From positions 78,685-142,684 of the forward strand of contig UYJD01000001.1 of the NCBI GenBank assembly GCA_900618795.1: DNA of 64,000 bases, in the 5' to 3' direction. This DNA comes from Cyanodermella asteris. Lineage: Eukaryota; Ascomycota; Lecanoromycetes; Ostropales; Stictidaceae. This document shows positions 45,885 through 57,003 of this stretch, one piece after another (the first letter of the stretch is position 1; the number at the start of each line of letters is the position of its first letter). The position numbers and the translations under genes were made by a program. The notes under the pieces are model-generated. The model was not told the origin of the DNA and did not search any database. It worked only from the letters and a program-made list of their open reading frames with translations.

Positions 45885-46725
45885 ATGGAAGGGGGTTACC
45901 GGGGCGGAGTGGGAGTGAGGGATTGGGTGGATGGGGTTGGGTTTGCGGCCTTGTACATGTTGTGGCGTTTTGATGTGAGTCGGGTACATGTTTTGGGATT
46001 GTGGGTATTCAGCTCATCAATCAGGACGTGAAGACTCTTAGGCCAAATGAACCGGTGATACAGTTGTTTGAGGAGGCAGTTGCCGGCCTGATTGTTTCCT
46101 TTTTGCTCTTTGTGTTGCTAGCAAGGCAGCACGTTCGATTCGAGCTGTGCTTATTCCTTTGCCTCCTTTCTGTGAATTTACACGTTGGAAAATGTCTGCG
46201 TGTGAAGAGGCTATCGCACAAACGTCGTCATCGTCTGCAATTTCAAACCTTCTCAACCTTTTCATGCTCAATCTCCCTCACCGGGCCCACGTACGTCTTG
46301 TGCGCCACAAGCACATAGCGTTCGTTGGGAGTTGCGTTTACCTAGGTAGTCTCGTACGAGTTCCCGAAAGTTTATTTCAACGGCACGATGTGTATGTCGA
46401 TGGCGAGCGATAGCTACCTGTGAACCGGGTAAGTTCGCCCCTGAGCTCCGGGATAAAATACAGGTTGACTAGTGAAGGTACTCGACTGGTCACTGGGCTG
46501 AATCCTCAGCTCTTTGCTTTGCCAATTACCCAGATGCTCTCAATCTACGTACCCGTCGGCTACGGCCTCCACAGTTCTATCATATATACGATAACTTGGG
46601 TTAGAACAATGCATCTCACGCCGTGAAACCTCGCTGTACGTAGTCAACGTGACAAGCGAACGCAAAACAACTTCGGATGCTCTGTAATAGAATTATCATT
46701 TCACATTACTCATTTTAATCTAACA
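45885..46725. other. intergenic with one orphan exon-like segment
   Basis: The minus strand 46341-46243 reads 32 protein-like residues beginning VNATPNERYVLVAHKTYVGP and ending before a stop, preceded by a CTAG acceptor. No matching upstream exon was found. Confidence 0.4.
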
Positions 46726-49079
46726 TCATCGCGGCTGAGGCCAATTCTCAAGCACCATCTGCCCACCCGTCAACGTAAAGCTCGTCGTCGCCTTTGGCTG
46801 CCCCTTCACATCCGTATCGACCCCAAACGTATACGTCCCGGGATACAAGATCTTATCACCGTTGTCGTCCGCCCTTGCCAGACTTCCCAGCGTCAGATTC
46901 AGGTGCGCCATCTGGCTCGTGCCAGGGGCGATATTGAATAGTCGCTGATATGTCACCAGCGTACGCAATGGCTGTGGAGCGGGTCCATTCGCGCCTGAGA
47001 CGAAACCAAGCGCAACGTAGTCGGATGTCGTCGAGCCGGTGTTTTGAACTGTGACTGGGATGCTGGTCAAGGGGCATAGGTCGAGGTATGCTCCTGCGGC
47101 GCACTTGGATACTAGTGTAGAGATGTCGTAAGTGGTATTGCTGGTGCTGTTGCTGATGCTGGTGGAGAAGTTTGTATAGTGGAGCCCGTAGCCGAATGGC
47201 AGGACTGCGTTGCCGTACCACTTGTAAGTGCGCCCTGGATTGCCGGATGTGGCGTTCGGTCTCAAGCTCATGTCCGTCATCGGGACTTGCTTGACGTAGT
47301 CTGCCGGGTATTGCGTGATTGGTAGTCGTCCGGCAGGTGCAGTCTTGCCGGTCAGGACGTTGAACAGAGCGGTCCCACCATCTTGACCGGGATATCCACC
47401 CCACAGAATGGCGCTAATGTTGGGATTATTCAGAAACGGCGTGTCGTCGAGCTGGCCGCCACCCATTTGGAGTAGAATCGTTGGCTTGCCCATCTTGGCC
47501 AGTTGCCCGGCGAGGTCAAGTTGCTGCGCCGTCCATGATACTGTGTAGCGATCATTGCCTTCGGCTTCGGTGCTGTTGTCGATACCATCAGCGATGATAA
47601 TGATATCAGCCGTCGTGCCGGCCTTCAACGCGGTGCGCCAGTTGTCTGTCGTGGGATCGCCCTGTCCACCGACACCAGCGGCGTAAGTGACCTGGAAACC
47701 GAGCTTCTGGGCAGCGTATAGTGGCGAGTGCAAGTACGGAGCTCCACCGAAGTAGTTGCCCTGCATCACGGTAGTGGCATTCGCCCAGCTTCCGATCAGC
47801 GCGAGCTTTGTCGCGTTTGGTGCAGCCTTGAGAGGCAAGAGTCCGTCATTCTTGAGCAGGGTGATTCCCTCTTCAGCGGCTTTGAGAGCCAAAGACTGAG
47901 CTGATTTTGTGTTCACATTCGACCATGTCAAGTTTCTGTATGGACTTGTCGTGTTCGAGTCAAAGTATCCGAGTCTGACCTGGGCTGCGAACAAGCGGGT
48001 CAAGGCTTGATCGAGAGTGCTCTCGTTGATCAAGCCCCGGGAGTATGCCTCGGGAAGATGGGTGGGATAGTAGCTACCACAGTCGAGATCGGTGCCAGCG
48101 TTCAGTGCGTCGGCAACAGCTTGTGCCTGATCCGAAGAGTAGTTGTGAGGCATGAAGATGTTTTGAATGGCGTCACAATCCGACGTAACGTACTGCAAGT
48201 CCTGTGTCCAGTTCCAGTGGTCCCGAAGAATGTCTTGAAGGACATATGGGTCTGCACAAGTCGGGACGCCATTCAAAGCATTGTACGAGCACATGAATGA
48301 GCCAACATTCGAGTCGCGAGCACAGGCCTGGAAGGACGGGCTGTAGTACTCGCTCAAGTCTTGCCTCGAGACTTGAGCATCAAAAGCTGTTCTGTCGTTG
48401 CCACCCCAGTTCTCGAGATCATACGCTACCCAGTGCTTGCAAGTTGCAACAATCTTCTTCGTCGCAGGATCATGACCACCCTGGAGCCCCGTGATGAGAC
48501 GCTTCACGTACGATGAGAGATGGAAGGGGTCTTCGCCCGGTGTTTCCTGGCCTCGGCCCCACCGCGGATCTTTGAAGGGATTGATGTTCGGTGTCCAGTA
48601 ATCAATCCCAGCGCGGCCAAAGTTGTTGAAAGCGCGTGCTTCAGTGGAGATTACGGATGCCACAGCTTCGATCAAGTCGTCGTCAAAGGCGGCTCCCATC
48701 AAGATAGGCTGCGGAAAGGACGTGGCGAAGGAAAAGTCGTCTCCTGGCGGAGCAAAATTGACTCCTGGAGAGTTCGCGACGCCGTGCTTTTACGTGTTAG
48801 CTGTAAGCCGTAGACTTTTGACTCGCACATGACGCTTACCAAGCCTTCATTCCACCACTGATATGCGGGGAGTCCGAGCCTCTCGACTACCGGTGAGGTA
48901 TTGCTGGTCAGGTTAAACTTCTCCGCCAACTGCAGGGCTGCCACCAGAGCTTTCGCCCTGTCAACGACGCTTGCTTTGCTGTCGCATACCGTGTTATTTC
49001 TCAAGGGGCCGTTCGCACAATCGGGAAAGGCTGCGGAAGCACCTGCCGCCAAGGCAAGCAGACTGAAGAACATGGTCAT
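46726..49079 (-). CDS. GH3 beta-xylosidase, secreted
   Basis: Two exons, 49079-48840 and 48786-46726, with a 53-bp intron (GTAAGC donor, CTAAC branch, AAAAG acceptor) give 766 residues. The start MTMFFSLLALAAGASAAF is a signal peptide; an ATG 11 codons upstream would bury it. The intron joins WWNEGL to HGVANSPGVNFAPPG, restoring the WWNExLHG motif of fungal xylan 1,4-beta-xylosidases. The substrate loops NPFKDPRWGRGQETPGEDPF and CKHWVAYDLENW are present, and the nucleophile Asp lies near residue 283 in YVTSDCDAI. The C-terminal domain carries LLKNDGLLPL, GGYPGQDGGTALFNVL and a fibronectin-III-like end. It releases xylose from xylo-oligosaccharides outside the cell. Many NxS/T sites suggest glycosylation. 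Confidence 0.94.
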
Positions 49080-50598
49080 GGTCGGTGGTATCTTAGCCCG
49101 CGATCGAGTCACTCACAAAAGGCCTTACGGCATAGTGCTTGACTATAGCTTTATATAGCACGACATTGATGGAGCTGATATTGAATTCAGGCTGAACAGC
49201 GAGCAGAGTTCAACGATCGGCATGCTCGAAGCCAGGAAAACAACGTGGGAAGGTTGGTGTGGGGACCCCAGACAGGTGGATCCATCGTTTGGCGCACGCT
49301 TGACTGCCTTGTTCGGACTCCGGTTAATCAACGAACCGACAAGGGCAAGTGAGAATCCGTCTTGACTGGCTGAGCGGGTCACTGAAAACTCGGTCTGCTG
49401 GACTCTGGTCCCAATGACGCTGCTCTGACGCGCAACGGTGGGTGAGCCAGTGTTTTGCGAGCGATGAGAGCTTCGCTAACCTTTAAGCCGCACAGCAGTG
49501 GCGTCCAGTAACCTGGAATACTTTTGCGCCCTAGAGAACGGCAACATGCCGCGTCGCATCAACCAGGAAACGCGTGGCTGGCTAGTCAGGCTTGAGTGCG
49601 ACGCCATTGGTGGAGCTTCGAAGCTATTCGGCAGCGCCAACAGGGAGCTCAACCGGCGAAACCCCCATGTTCTCGCAGACCCGTCTGTCCTAAGTAGCTA
49701 GCTTCCATGCAATTTCCTGCTCGTCATCATTGCCACCGACAAAGTGCGGAAAGACGGCATTTGGCACTCGTCCACAAAGCGGGGTCGATTTCTTGTGCAT
49801 GCAAGCGAAGCAAGGAAGCTACTGTACTGTAGAATCGCAGAAGCTCGGGGTTTCTGCTTACGTAATTCCCCTGCTCAGTAAATCCGATTCGAGCCTTCGA
49901 CGAGTCTCAATCTCTCCTGGAGCGTCGCAGGTTCCTACACTCTTCGATCAAGGCTTCTACGCAAGCTGGCCTTGGCCTCCATCTACCCTGAGACTGACAC
50001 TCGTCCGTCCTTTCGATGATCTAGTTGGCCTCTCAAATGACTTGAGAAGATTTCCTTCAATACATAGAATCCACATTTCGCGTCTTTCCGCACCGAAGAC
50101 CGGTCTTGCGGCCTGTTCATCCCCCGAATACCGACGCCGAATCTCTTGCATGCCTCACAATGACCGAAAAGCGTTGCACGCAGCGAGGAAGACTAGACTA
50201 GCCTTGCTGGCCCTGCGCCTGCGGAGTCCTTACGCGGCTCGGGCCAGGTACCGAGGTTGGACTACGCTGGAATTGGGACCGCCACCGATTGATGCTTTCA
50301 AATACCACACCTCGAAGGCTCGGCCCAGGAAACTCGAAAAGCTATGTCATTAGTCTCAGACTGATCTTTGGCACTGACTTTCGTGGAGACTCTTCGTCTT
50401 CTCACACAATCACTCGCTGGGGTAAGTCTTTGAAAGGGGAACGAAAACAAGAAGTTTTGCTGCGCCGTATGCACTGTTTCAGCCGCCTAGCCTCGGCCAC
50501 GTCCCCGAGTTCACCAATATAACCGAAAAGACAACAGCAAGGCATTTCTGTTCATACTTCAGTCCTCTCATATTCCATTCAAACCGACTTCTATCAGG
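49080..50598. other. divergent intergenic region
   Basis: Promoters of the xylosidase and the alpha/beta hydrolase. The longest plus-strand frame (to 50353) has no start in good context and no recognisable text. Confidence 0.5.
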
Positions 50599-51597
50599 AT
50601 GCCTTCCTTTTTTGATAGCATTTCTCGCTTCTTCCTAATCGTGCGTCTGTCCGTGATACAAAGAATCCAGAGGAACACAAACTACTGGCTCGCACGTTCA
50701 AGCTTCAAATCACCAACCACACAGCCAAACCTACTAAAGAGCATTCCGCGCCGCTGGGATCTATACCCAGCACGGGTGTTTCGTCCGAATGGCAAGCAAA
50801 ATGGTCCCTTCCCGCTAGTTGTCTTCGCACACGGCGGTGGATGGCTCATGAACGGACCGTGGGCCCACGACGCATTCACACGACTCCTCGCAGATACCGC
50901 CAGTTGTCTCGTCATCAGCGTCGACTACCGCAAGATTCCCCTCCACGCATTCCCAGCAGCGTACGAAGACGTCGTAACACAGGCTCTCACTTTGATCAAC
51001 GATCCCGATCTCCATGTCGATCGCTCGCGAGTCGCATTGTGCGGCTGGTCCGCTGGAGGCAACATGGCGCTCGCAGCCTCTCAGGATCCTAGACTGCGGG
51101 GAAAATTGCTCGCGGTGGCTGCCGTCACGCCGCCCGTCGATCTGAGTTTGTCCGGGGAAGAGACGATGGCGAAGCGACCCGACCCGAGCGTCCCAGATTT
51201 CCTTGGTGCGGATGCGTGGAACATGCTCATGGGAATGTATCCAGCCACATCCGTTGCAGAGGAGCTCCGGGATCCGCGCCGGAGTCCGGCGTATTTCAAG
51301 CATCGCGACGACCTGCCGATGAATGTGTTCATCGTCGGCTGTGAGCATGACTTGTGTTGCTGGGATTCCAAAGTGATGGCAGAGAAGCTTGCGGCTGGAG
51401 AATCCGGACCGCGTTCGAACGAGGATGAATGGGAGGTGAATAACGTTCGGTGGAGACTTGTAAGGGGTCAGCAGCACGGTTTTGACGGGTTTCCGAAGAA
51501 GGATCCCGAGGAAGAAAAGGCGAGACTCCGCGATGTCGATTCCATGTATCAGGATCTTGCTGGGTGGTTCGTATCCGTGTTTGAAAGCTCTCGCTGA
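50599..51597 (+). CDS. alpha/beta hydrolase (HSL/GDXG-type esterase)
   Basis: A single exon of 332 residues. The N-terminus has a hydrophobic stretch (ISRFFLIVRLSVIQRI) that could anchor it to a membrane. The oxyanion-hole motif HGGGW lies at residues 78-82, the nucleophile elbow GWSAGG places Ser at 151, the acid is probably Asp251 in VGCEHDL, and the base is His293 in RGQQHGFDGFP. This is the hormone-sensitive-lipase-like (alpha/beta hydrolase fold-3) group, which acts on small esters and some fungal metabolites. The substrate is unknown. After the TGA stop the same frame stays open for 59 codons through a 12-bp tandem repeat, so this stop may be recent or an error. Confidence 0.87.
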   Translation: MPSFFDSISRFFLIVRLSVIQRIQRNTNYWLARSSFKSPTTQPNLLKSIPRRWDLYPARVFRPNGKQNGPFPLVVFAHGGGWLMNGPWAHDAFTRLLADTASCLVISVDYRKIPLHAFPAAYEDVVTQALTLINDPDLHVDRSRVALCGWSAGGNMALAASQDPRLRGKLLAVAAVTPPVDLSLSGEETMAKRPDPSVPDFLGADAWNMLMGMYPATSVAEELRDPRRSPAYFKHRDDLPMNVFIVGCEHDLCCWDSKVMAEKLAAGESGPRSNEDEWEVNNVRWRLVRGQQHGFDGFPKKDPEEEKARLRDVDSMYQDLAGWFVSVFESSR

Positions 51598-51633
51598 GGC
51601 AATGCCAGAGTATTAACTGAAATATGTGCGAAA

Positions 51634-51765
51634 GTACCTGCAGGAATACTGATTGGAGTATTTGCTGAAGCACTTGCTGCGATACTTCCTGGAGTTCTCG
51701 CTGGAGTAATTTCTGAGGTACTTGCTGAAGTGCTCACTGATTTACTTACCGAGACAATTATGAAA
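51634..51765 (+). repeat. degenerate 12-bp tandem repeat, about 11 units
   Basis: Units align to the consensus GTACTTGCTGGA with 2-6 differences each. Because the unit is 12 bp the reading frame is kept and encodes Val/Leu-Ala-Glu/Gly tetrads (for example GVLAGVISEVLAEVLTDLL). It begins 37 bp after the esterase stop codon and is in frame with it. Confidence 0.85.
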
Positions 51766-51907
51766 GTACCCAACTGAGGGTCCCTGCTGTTCACCGCGAT
51801 GATAGCCTGCCAACACCCGCTAAAGGAGCTCCTCCTCTACAAGCATGCAATGTTCCAATACAAACGCATTTACATCTTACCGGCTTCGAAGCACTCGAAC
51901 CGAAAAG

Positions 51908-53122
51908 TCAACGAGAATTCACGCCCATGGGTTTCTGATCCTCGAACACGTGCCCGCCGACGAAGTCGTCGAAGAATAGATCTTCTGCTTGGGGTCGTTC
52001 CTCCGGAAGCCATCGTAGGATCTTGCGCACAAGCTTGAGGAGCAATACTTTAATCGGTGCCTTCCAGTCGGTTCCTCGATGGTTTCGAGCGATCGGTCGA
52101 GTATGGCAGCAGCTGCGATCCGATTGCCTGCCGACAAATCAGCGTTAGGAGAATTTCCGAACCGGAAGTGAATTAAATTTACCTTCAGAGTCCCGACATC
52201 GACTACGGTCCGCCATCCGCTACAGGAATTCTTTCGAAGCTGGTTCCGTGAGCGAAATCATCTCGGCCAGATGTGTCTCATCGTCGAACATTTCCCCCTT
52301 CACCGCTCGGAAAACACGGCGACCCTCCCAGAAGATCTCATAACTGAATTGTATTTGGATTAAAAGGGTTCAAAATCGTGAGACGCGGGGTATCAACCGA
52401 CCGTGACGCCGAAAGCCCACATGTGAGTCTTGCAGTCCCACTGCACGTTCATGATAATCCCGGGTGCCCTGTACGGGGCAGGCATGACGTCCCCGGTATG
52501 ACTCCTACCGATCCTGGCGGCGCCAAAGTCGCATATTTCGGGCATGCCGTCGGTCATGGGCGTCTCATGCGAAACGTAGAGGGGTTCTCGAATCTGGTAG
52601 AGTTTTGCGATCGAAGGGACGCTCGAGTTCGCCTTCAGTTCTGAGAAGATGGATGGATCTGTGACGCCGGGGAGAATACTGTCGGGTGAAAGGTCTGTTG
52701 GAGCATCAATTTAGTAAGTCTCGAGTGGCAGACAATCCGGGTCAATCGCCTGTATGTACTGCTCCCGCTTGATGGAGGAAATCCAAGCTCATGAGAACGA
52801 GGTGCATACTTTGTTGTAGGAGCTCCTTCCAACAGACACTGCTTGGCAACTCGTCTCGCAGGTCCGTGAAGAACGTTACCATAATGGGCTGAAACACTAA
52901 ACACTAGTGCACTCCGTGAGGAATCTGAATTTGGACGTCACTGAGAAGACGACGCAGAATCTCCACTTCCGGATGATTATTTGATTCGATCAAATTTATA
53001 TGCCGAGCCACAAGCAGTTCGCTATCATGTTTGGCGGCATCCTGTATTCTGACATCGATCTTGGAGTGACACGAAGGAACTTGTCCTGCGCGATGGATGA
53101 CCTTGCCAGTCCAACCTTTCAA
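51908..53122 (-). pseudogene. decayed SR-protein-kinase-like (SRPK) gene
   Basis: On the minus strand kinase text can be followed through several frames. It reads NNHPEVEILRRLLSD, IPHGVH, then a TAG (52904-52906) where the family has the THxCLVF hinge, continuing CLVFQPIMVTFFTDL and SLDFLHQAGAVHT. Further on come EICDFGAARIGRSHTGDVMP and APYRAPGIIMNVQWD, where APE has become APG. After an intron follow YEIFWEGRRVFRAV and DDETHLAEMISL, a second TAG (52220-52222), and after a frameshift LVRKILRWLPEERPQAEDLF. The final stop is at 51908. The HLAEM and LRWLPEERPxAE blocks are typical of fungal SRPK-like kinases. The glycine loop at the 5' end is not recognisable. Two stops, a frameshift and the lost APE motif show that it is dead. 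Confidence 0.85.
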
Positions 53123-54763
53123 GGCCCTGGAGTCGATGAATCACTGCCTGGCACGTTACGTTCTTGAGATCTCGGCAGAACTACGCAGTTGACAAAGGAC
53201 AAGAAAGAAAGGGCAACATTTGGGTTTGAACATCTCAAGTTCGACGACGTGACGGGATAAATGGCGTCATAATTATCCCAACAGAGATCGATGTATGATA
53301 CACCGTAGGAAAGAGTCGTTATGTGGAGTAGACGAGAATTGCCGAATTCGTCGGAGCGCGCCCAGGCCGATGCCAAGAGAAAGCCCGCTCGCGGCACAAA
53401 TTAATCTACCACCGGCCGTCGAACAACAGTCCTGAGCGTTTACATGTTCATGTATGACCGGTAAAACGTCGCGCAACTGGCGTGTTCGTTGACTTGCTGA
53501 GGGACGACTTTGTCCGAGGCATCGATTCGTCAGCTTAGATTGTTAACTCTACTCACAATACAGTACGTGCCATGATGGAGACGCCGTCTCTCTACGCGAA
53601 AGGAGCTTGTTCGGCTTCGCGGCATCATTGTTCATGCTCGTTGGTGCTGGTCGTGATGCATACTCCGCGCGGCCTCCCAACAGCTTACGAGGCATGTCGA
53701 TCAGCTGCGCCCGTTCCTGAGAGTGAGATGCCCCTTGCATGCGACGGTGCATGGGTGAGCGTATGCTGCATTGCAATCCAAGACCTTGCAGATCTAGTAT
53801 CGCGTTGAATTAATCACGGTCGTGAGTGTTGATGCTTGCAGGGAATCATCGACCGGAGACAGGCCGACAATCATTCGGCGCTGACGCGAGGGCGTTATGC
53901 GACATGATGGGCTTGTCCGGGGTTGAGACACATGTCAATGCACTGCAGCAAGTGACGAGGTTCCATTGTCGTTGCCCACGGGGAACAAGACAGGACAACA
54001 ATGATGAGGTGGAAGATGAATAGAAGGCGATGATCAGACTAGACAAAGTGACAAGACCCCGGGCTCGATGCGGATGGGGGGATGATGGAATTGAGCTTCT
54101 CGTGTTTGGGAACGCTAACTCGGCAGGATGGAAATCTGATCTGTGTGTGGTACAGTAGTGGACAGTATGGAGCAGCTGAGAAACATGATGATTGGTGCAA
54201 GCTGGGGCTGTGCTGGGAGGCATTACGAACGACTCTGGCCTATTTTGGGTTGGACAGGCCGACTTGGCTGCGATTCTGCTCGTTTTGCTCGCGCCCTGCT
54301 GTCTTTGCCCCCTGTTCGCCAGTTCGCCCGTCCGCCCTTCGCAACCACCATCCATCTCCACACCCAACTCTCTTCATCCGCTTCCACCTCGTCTACCTAC
54401 TACTCTCCTTCACAACCACTCGCCACCACCACCACCCACTAATCCGTCTCTTTCCACCCTCACTTCATAGTACTCTCGCCGGGCTTGCAGCCGGACTTCA
54501 CGTCTGTCGCCGCGCGCTCGCCTGCTGGCTGCTGCGCTATAGTCGCCTGCGACCGTCCAGCGCCTGCTTTTCTCTCCCTTGGTCAATCTCACTCGCTTCA
54601 CAACCATAATTCTAGTCACCAGCACGACCTACACTCCGTCTAATATCATTGGCTTTGGATTCGCGATAATCGAAACTTTACGCGGTAATCGGACGTCGGT
54701 GGAGGATACAGATCAAGATCGGGTTCACAACAACTCGCCACCTGCACACGAACCACCACAGTC
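53123..54763. other. intergenic with CT-rich promoter
   Basis: No gene supported. The stretch 54295-54450 is strongly pyrimidine-rich, the kind of promoter/leader tract seen before well-expressed fungal genes, and lies upstream of the FLC-like gene. Confidence 0.5.
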
Positions 54764-57003
54764 ATGCGTTTCTCCAGCCTATTCAGGCCCGTAGCGGCCT
54801 CAGCACTCCTACTATCATCGTTCGCTTCAGCTGAGCGTCTGCTGAAAACAACCTCGCTCGAGCCTTGCCCAGGGACAAAAGATGCCGGTTTCACGGCCAC
54901 CCTTTTCGACGTGACAGTCACCCCCGACAACAACACCGTCACCTACGATATCACAGCCGTCGTCTCCATCTCGGGAAAGGTCAATGCCACCATCGAGCTC
55001 ATCGCCTACGGTTACACGGCCAAGTCCATTCTTCTCGACCCTTGCAAGGAGCAGAAGCTGTCCCAACTTTGCCCTCTGAACCCCGGTTCCTTCAAGCTGC
55101 CGTCCAACCTCCAGCTCGACCCCGGTACTCTTGACGTTATTCCTACCATTGCTTTTACCGTCCCTGATGTCGACGCCGTCGTTCGCGCCACCATCACAAA
55201 CGCCACGGACGGCAGTAATGTTGCCTGTGTCCAGGCCAGTCTGTCCAACGGTAAGACCGTCGACCAGCTCGCAGTCAAATGGGTCACCGCAGTCATTGCT
55301 GGTATTGCTCTTGGTACTTCTGCTATTATGTCCGGACTGGGTCACTCCAACACTGCCGCTCACGTTGCAGCCAACGCCCTGTCTCTGTTCGCCTACTTCC
55401 AGAGCCAGGCCATCATTGGCATGACCGCCGTCCGTTTCCCACCAATCGCCCAGAGCTGGGTTCAGAACTTTGCCTGGAGCATGGGTATCATCAAGATCGA
55501 CTTCATGCAGACAGTCCTGACCTGGTACCAGCGTGCTACTGGAGGAACTCCTTCGACTCTGCTCTCCAACTTAAACGTCTACTCCGTCTCCGTCCAGAAG
55601 CGTGGTCTGGAGTCTGCCGGCAACCTGATGAAGCGCGTCGTCCCCTCCTCGGTCTCTGGTGAGATCATGAGACGCGGCGCCTCGTTGGTTGCTCGTGACG
55701 ACACTGCGACCACACCTACACAGTCTTCCGTCCACGGCATCGAGCGTATGGGTTTCCGTGACCAGATCGAGCCGACTAACATCTTCCTGACTGGTCTCGG
55801 TATCTTCGTTGCCTTCATTGTCGCGACTGCAATTGGCGTTGCTCTTTTCAAGGGTCTCTGCGAACTTGCTGTCAAGAAGAACTGGATTAAGGGTGATCAG
55901 TTCCTGGATTTCCGCAATGGCTGGAAGGTCATCCTCAAGGGTATCCTCTTCCGTATTGTCCTTATCGGTTACGCTCAGATGTCGATCCTCTGTCTTTGGG
56001 AGTTGACCGTCCGCGATTCGGCCGCCGAGGTTGTCACCGCCATTTTCTACTTCATCGCAATGACTCTGGCTCTGGCTTGGGCGGCCGTCAAGGTGTGGAG
56101 ATTGGCCAAGCGCTCTGTACACATGCATAAGAACCCTGCGTACATTCTCTACTCCGACCCGGCTGCGCTGAACAAGTGGGGCTTCCTCTACGTTCAGTAC
56201 CGTGCCAGCGCTTACTACTGGATCTTCCCCCAGCTTGGCTACATTCTCGTCAAGGCCATGTTCATTGCTTTCGGCCAGGGCAGCGGTGTTGCTCAGGCTG
56301 TTGGTCTCTTGATTATTGAGCTTGCCTGGTTGATCGCAGTGTGCGTTGTCCGCCCATGGATGGACAAGAAGACCAACACTTTCAACATTGCCATTGCTGC
56401 GGTCACCTTTGTCAGCGCTATTATGCTTCTGATCTTTTCCGATGTCTTCAACCAGCCGGTAAGTTCGAGAGCTTTCCTCCTACGTTCGCTGCTAACAATC
56501 CACAGGAACTCGTTACCGGTGTTCTCGGTGTCTTCTTCGCTTTCTACAACATTGTCTTCGCCACTGTTCTGCTTGTCATGGTTCTTCTTGCTTCTGGCTA
56601 CGCCATCTTCAGCAAGAACCCCGACACCCGCTACCAGCCCATGCGCGACGATCGTGGCTCGTTCATCAAGTCGCAGACCAACCTCAATACTGAGCTCGAC
56701 GCTCTCGGACAGACTGCCCGTGGCAACATGGCCATGAAACGCGACCTCGACGGCGAGGACACCTCGAGCTTGGCCGGTTCCAAGGAGGGCTATAACAACA
56801 GTACCACCCAGATCCAGCCTGCTGGCAGTGAGCGCAACCTGGGTGTCTACAGCGAGCACCCAGCTCCCGCCAGCCCCGGTGGAAACGGCTACGCGCCGTC
56901 ATACAACAACTACAACCAGAACGACAGCATGACCAGCGGAGGTGGATACAGCAGACAAGGTGGTGGAAACCAATGGCAGAGAGGAGCCGGTTACGATCAC
57001 TAG
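54764..57003 (+). CDS. TRP/FLC-family membrane protein (flavin carrier-like)
   Basis: Two exons, 54764-56458 and 56506-57003, with a 47-bp intron (GTAAGT donor, GCTAAC branch, CACAG acceptor, phase 0), give 730 residues. A signal peptide (MRFSSLFRPVAASALLLSSF...) precedes an ML-like TRP_N domain (about residues 24-165) with paired cysteines (LEPCPGTKDA, LDPCKEQKLSQLCPLNPGSF). About nine membrane spans follow, including VTAVIAGIALGTSAIM, ALSLFAYFQSQAIIGM, GLGIFVAFIVATAIGVALF and GVFFAFYNIVFATVLLVMVL. The text AWSMGIIKIDFMQTVLTWYQ is characteristic of the Flc family. Yeast Flc proteins act in the ER, in FAD transport, calcium handling and wall maintenance. The cytoplasmic tail is Asn/Gly/Gln-rich and ends in a GGGYSRQGGGN segment. 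Confidence 0.93.

Noticed and set aside
49730-50353. Plus-strand frame of 207 codons between xylosidase and esterase
   Set aside because: Lacks an ATG at its beginning and any recognisable domain; probably promoter DNA.
54082-54609. Plus-strand frame of 175 codons before the FLC-like gene
   Set aside because: It follows the CT-rich promoter tract and has biased, non-protein-like composition.
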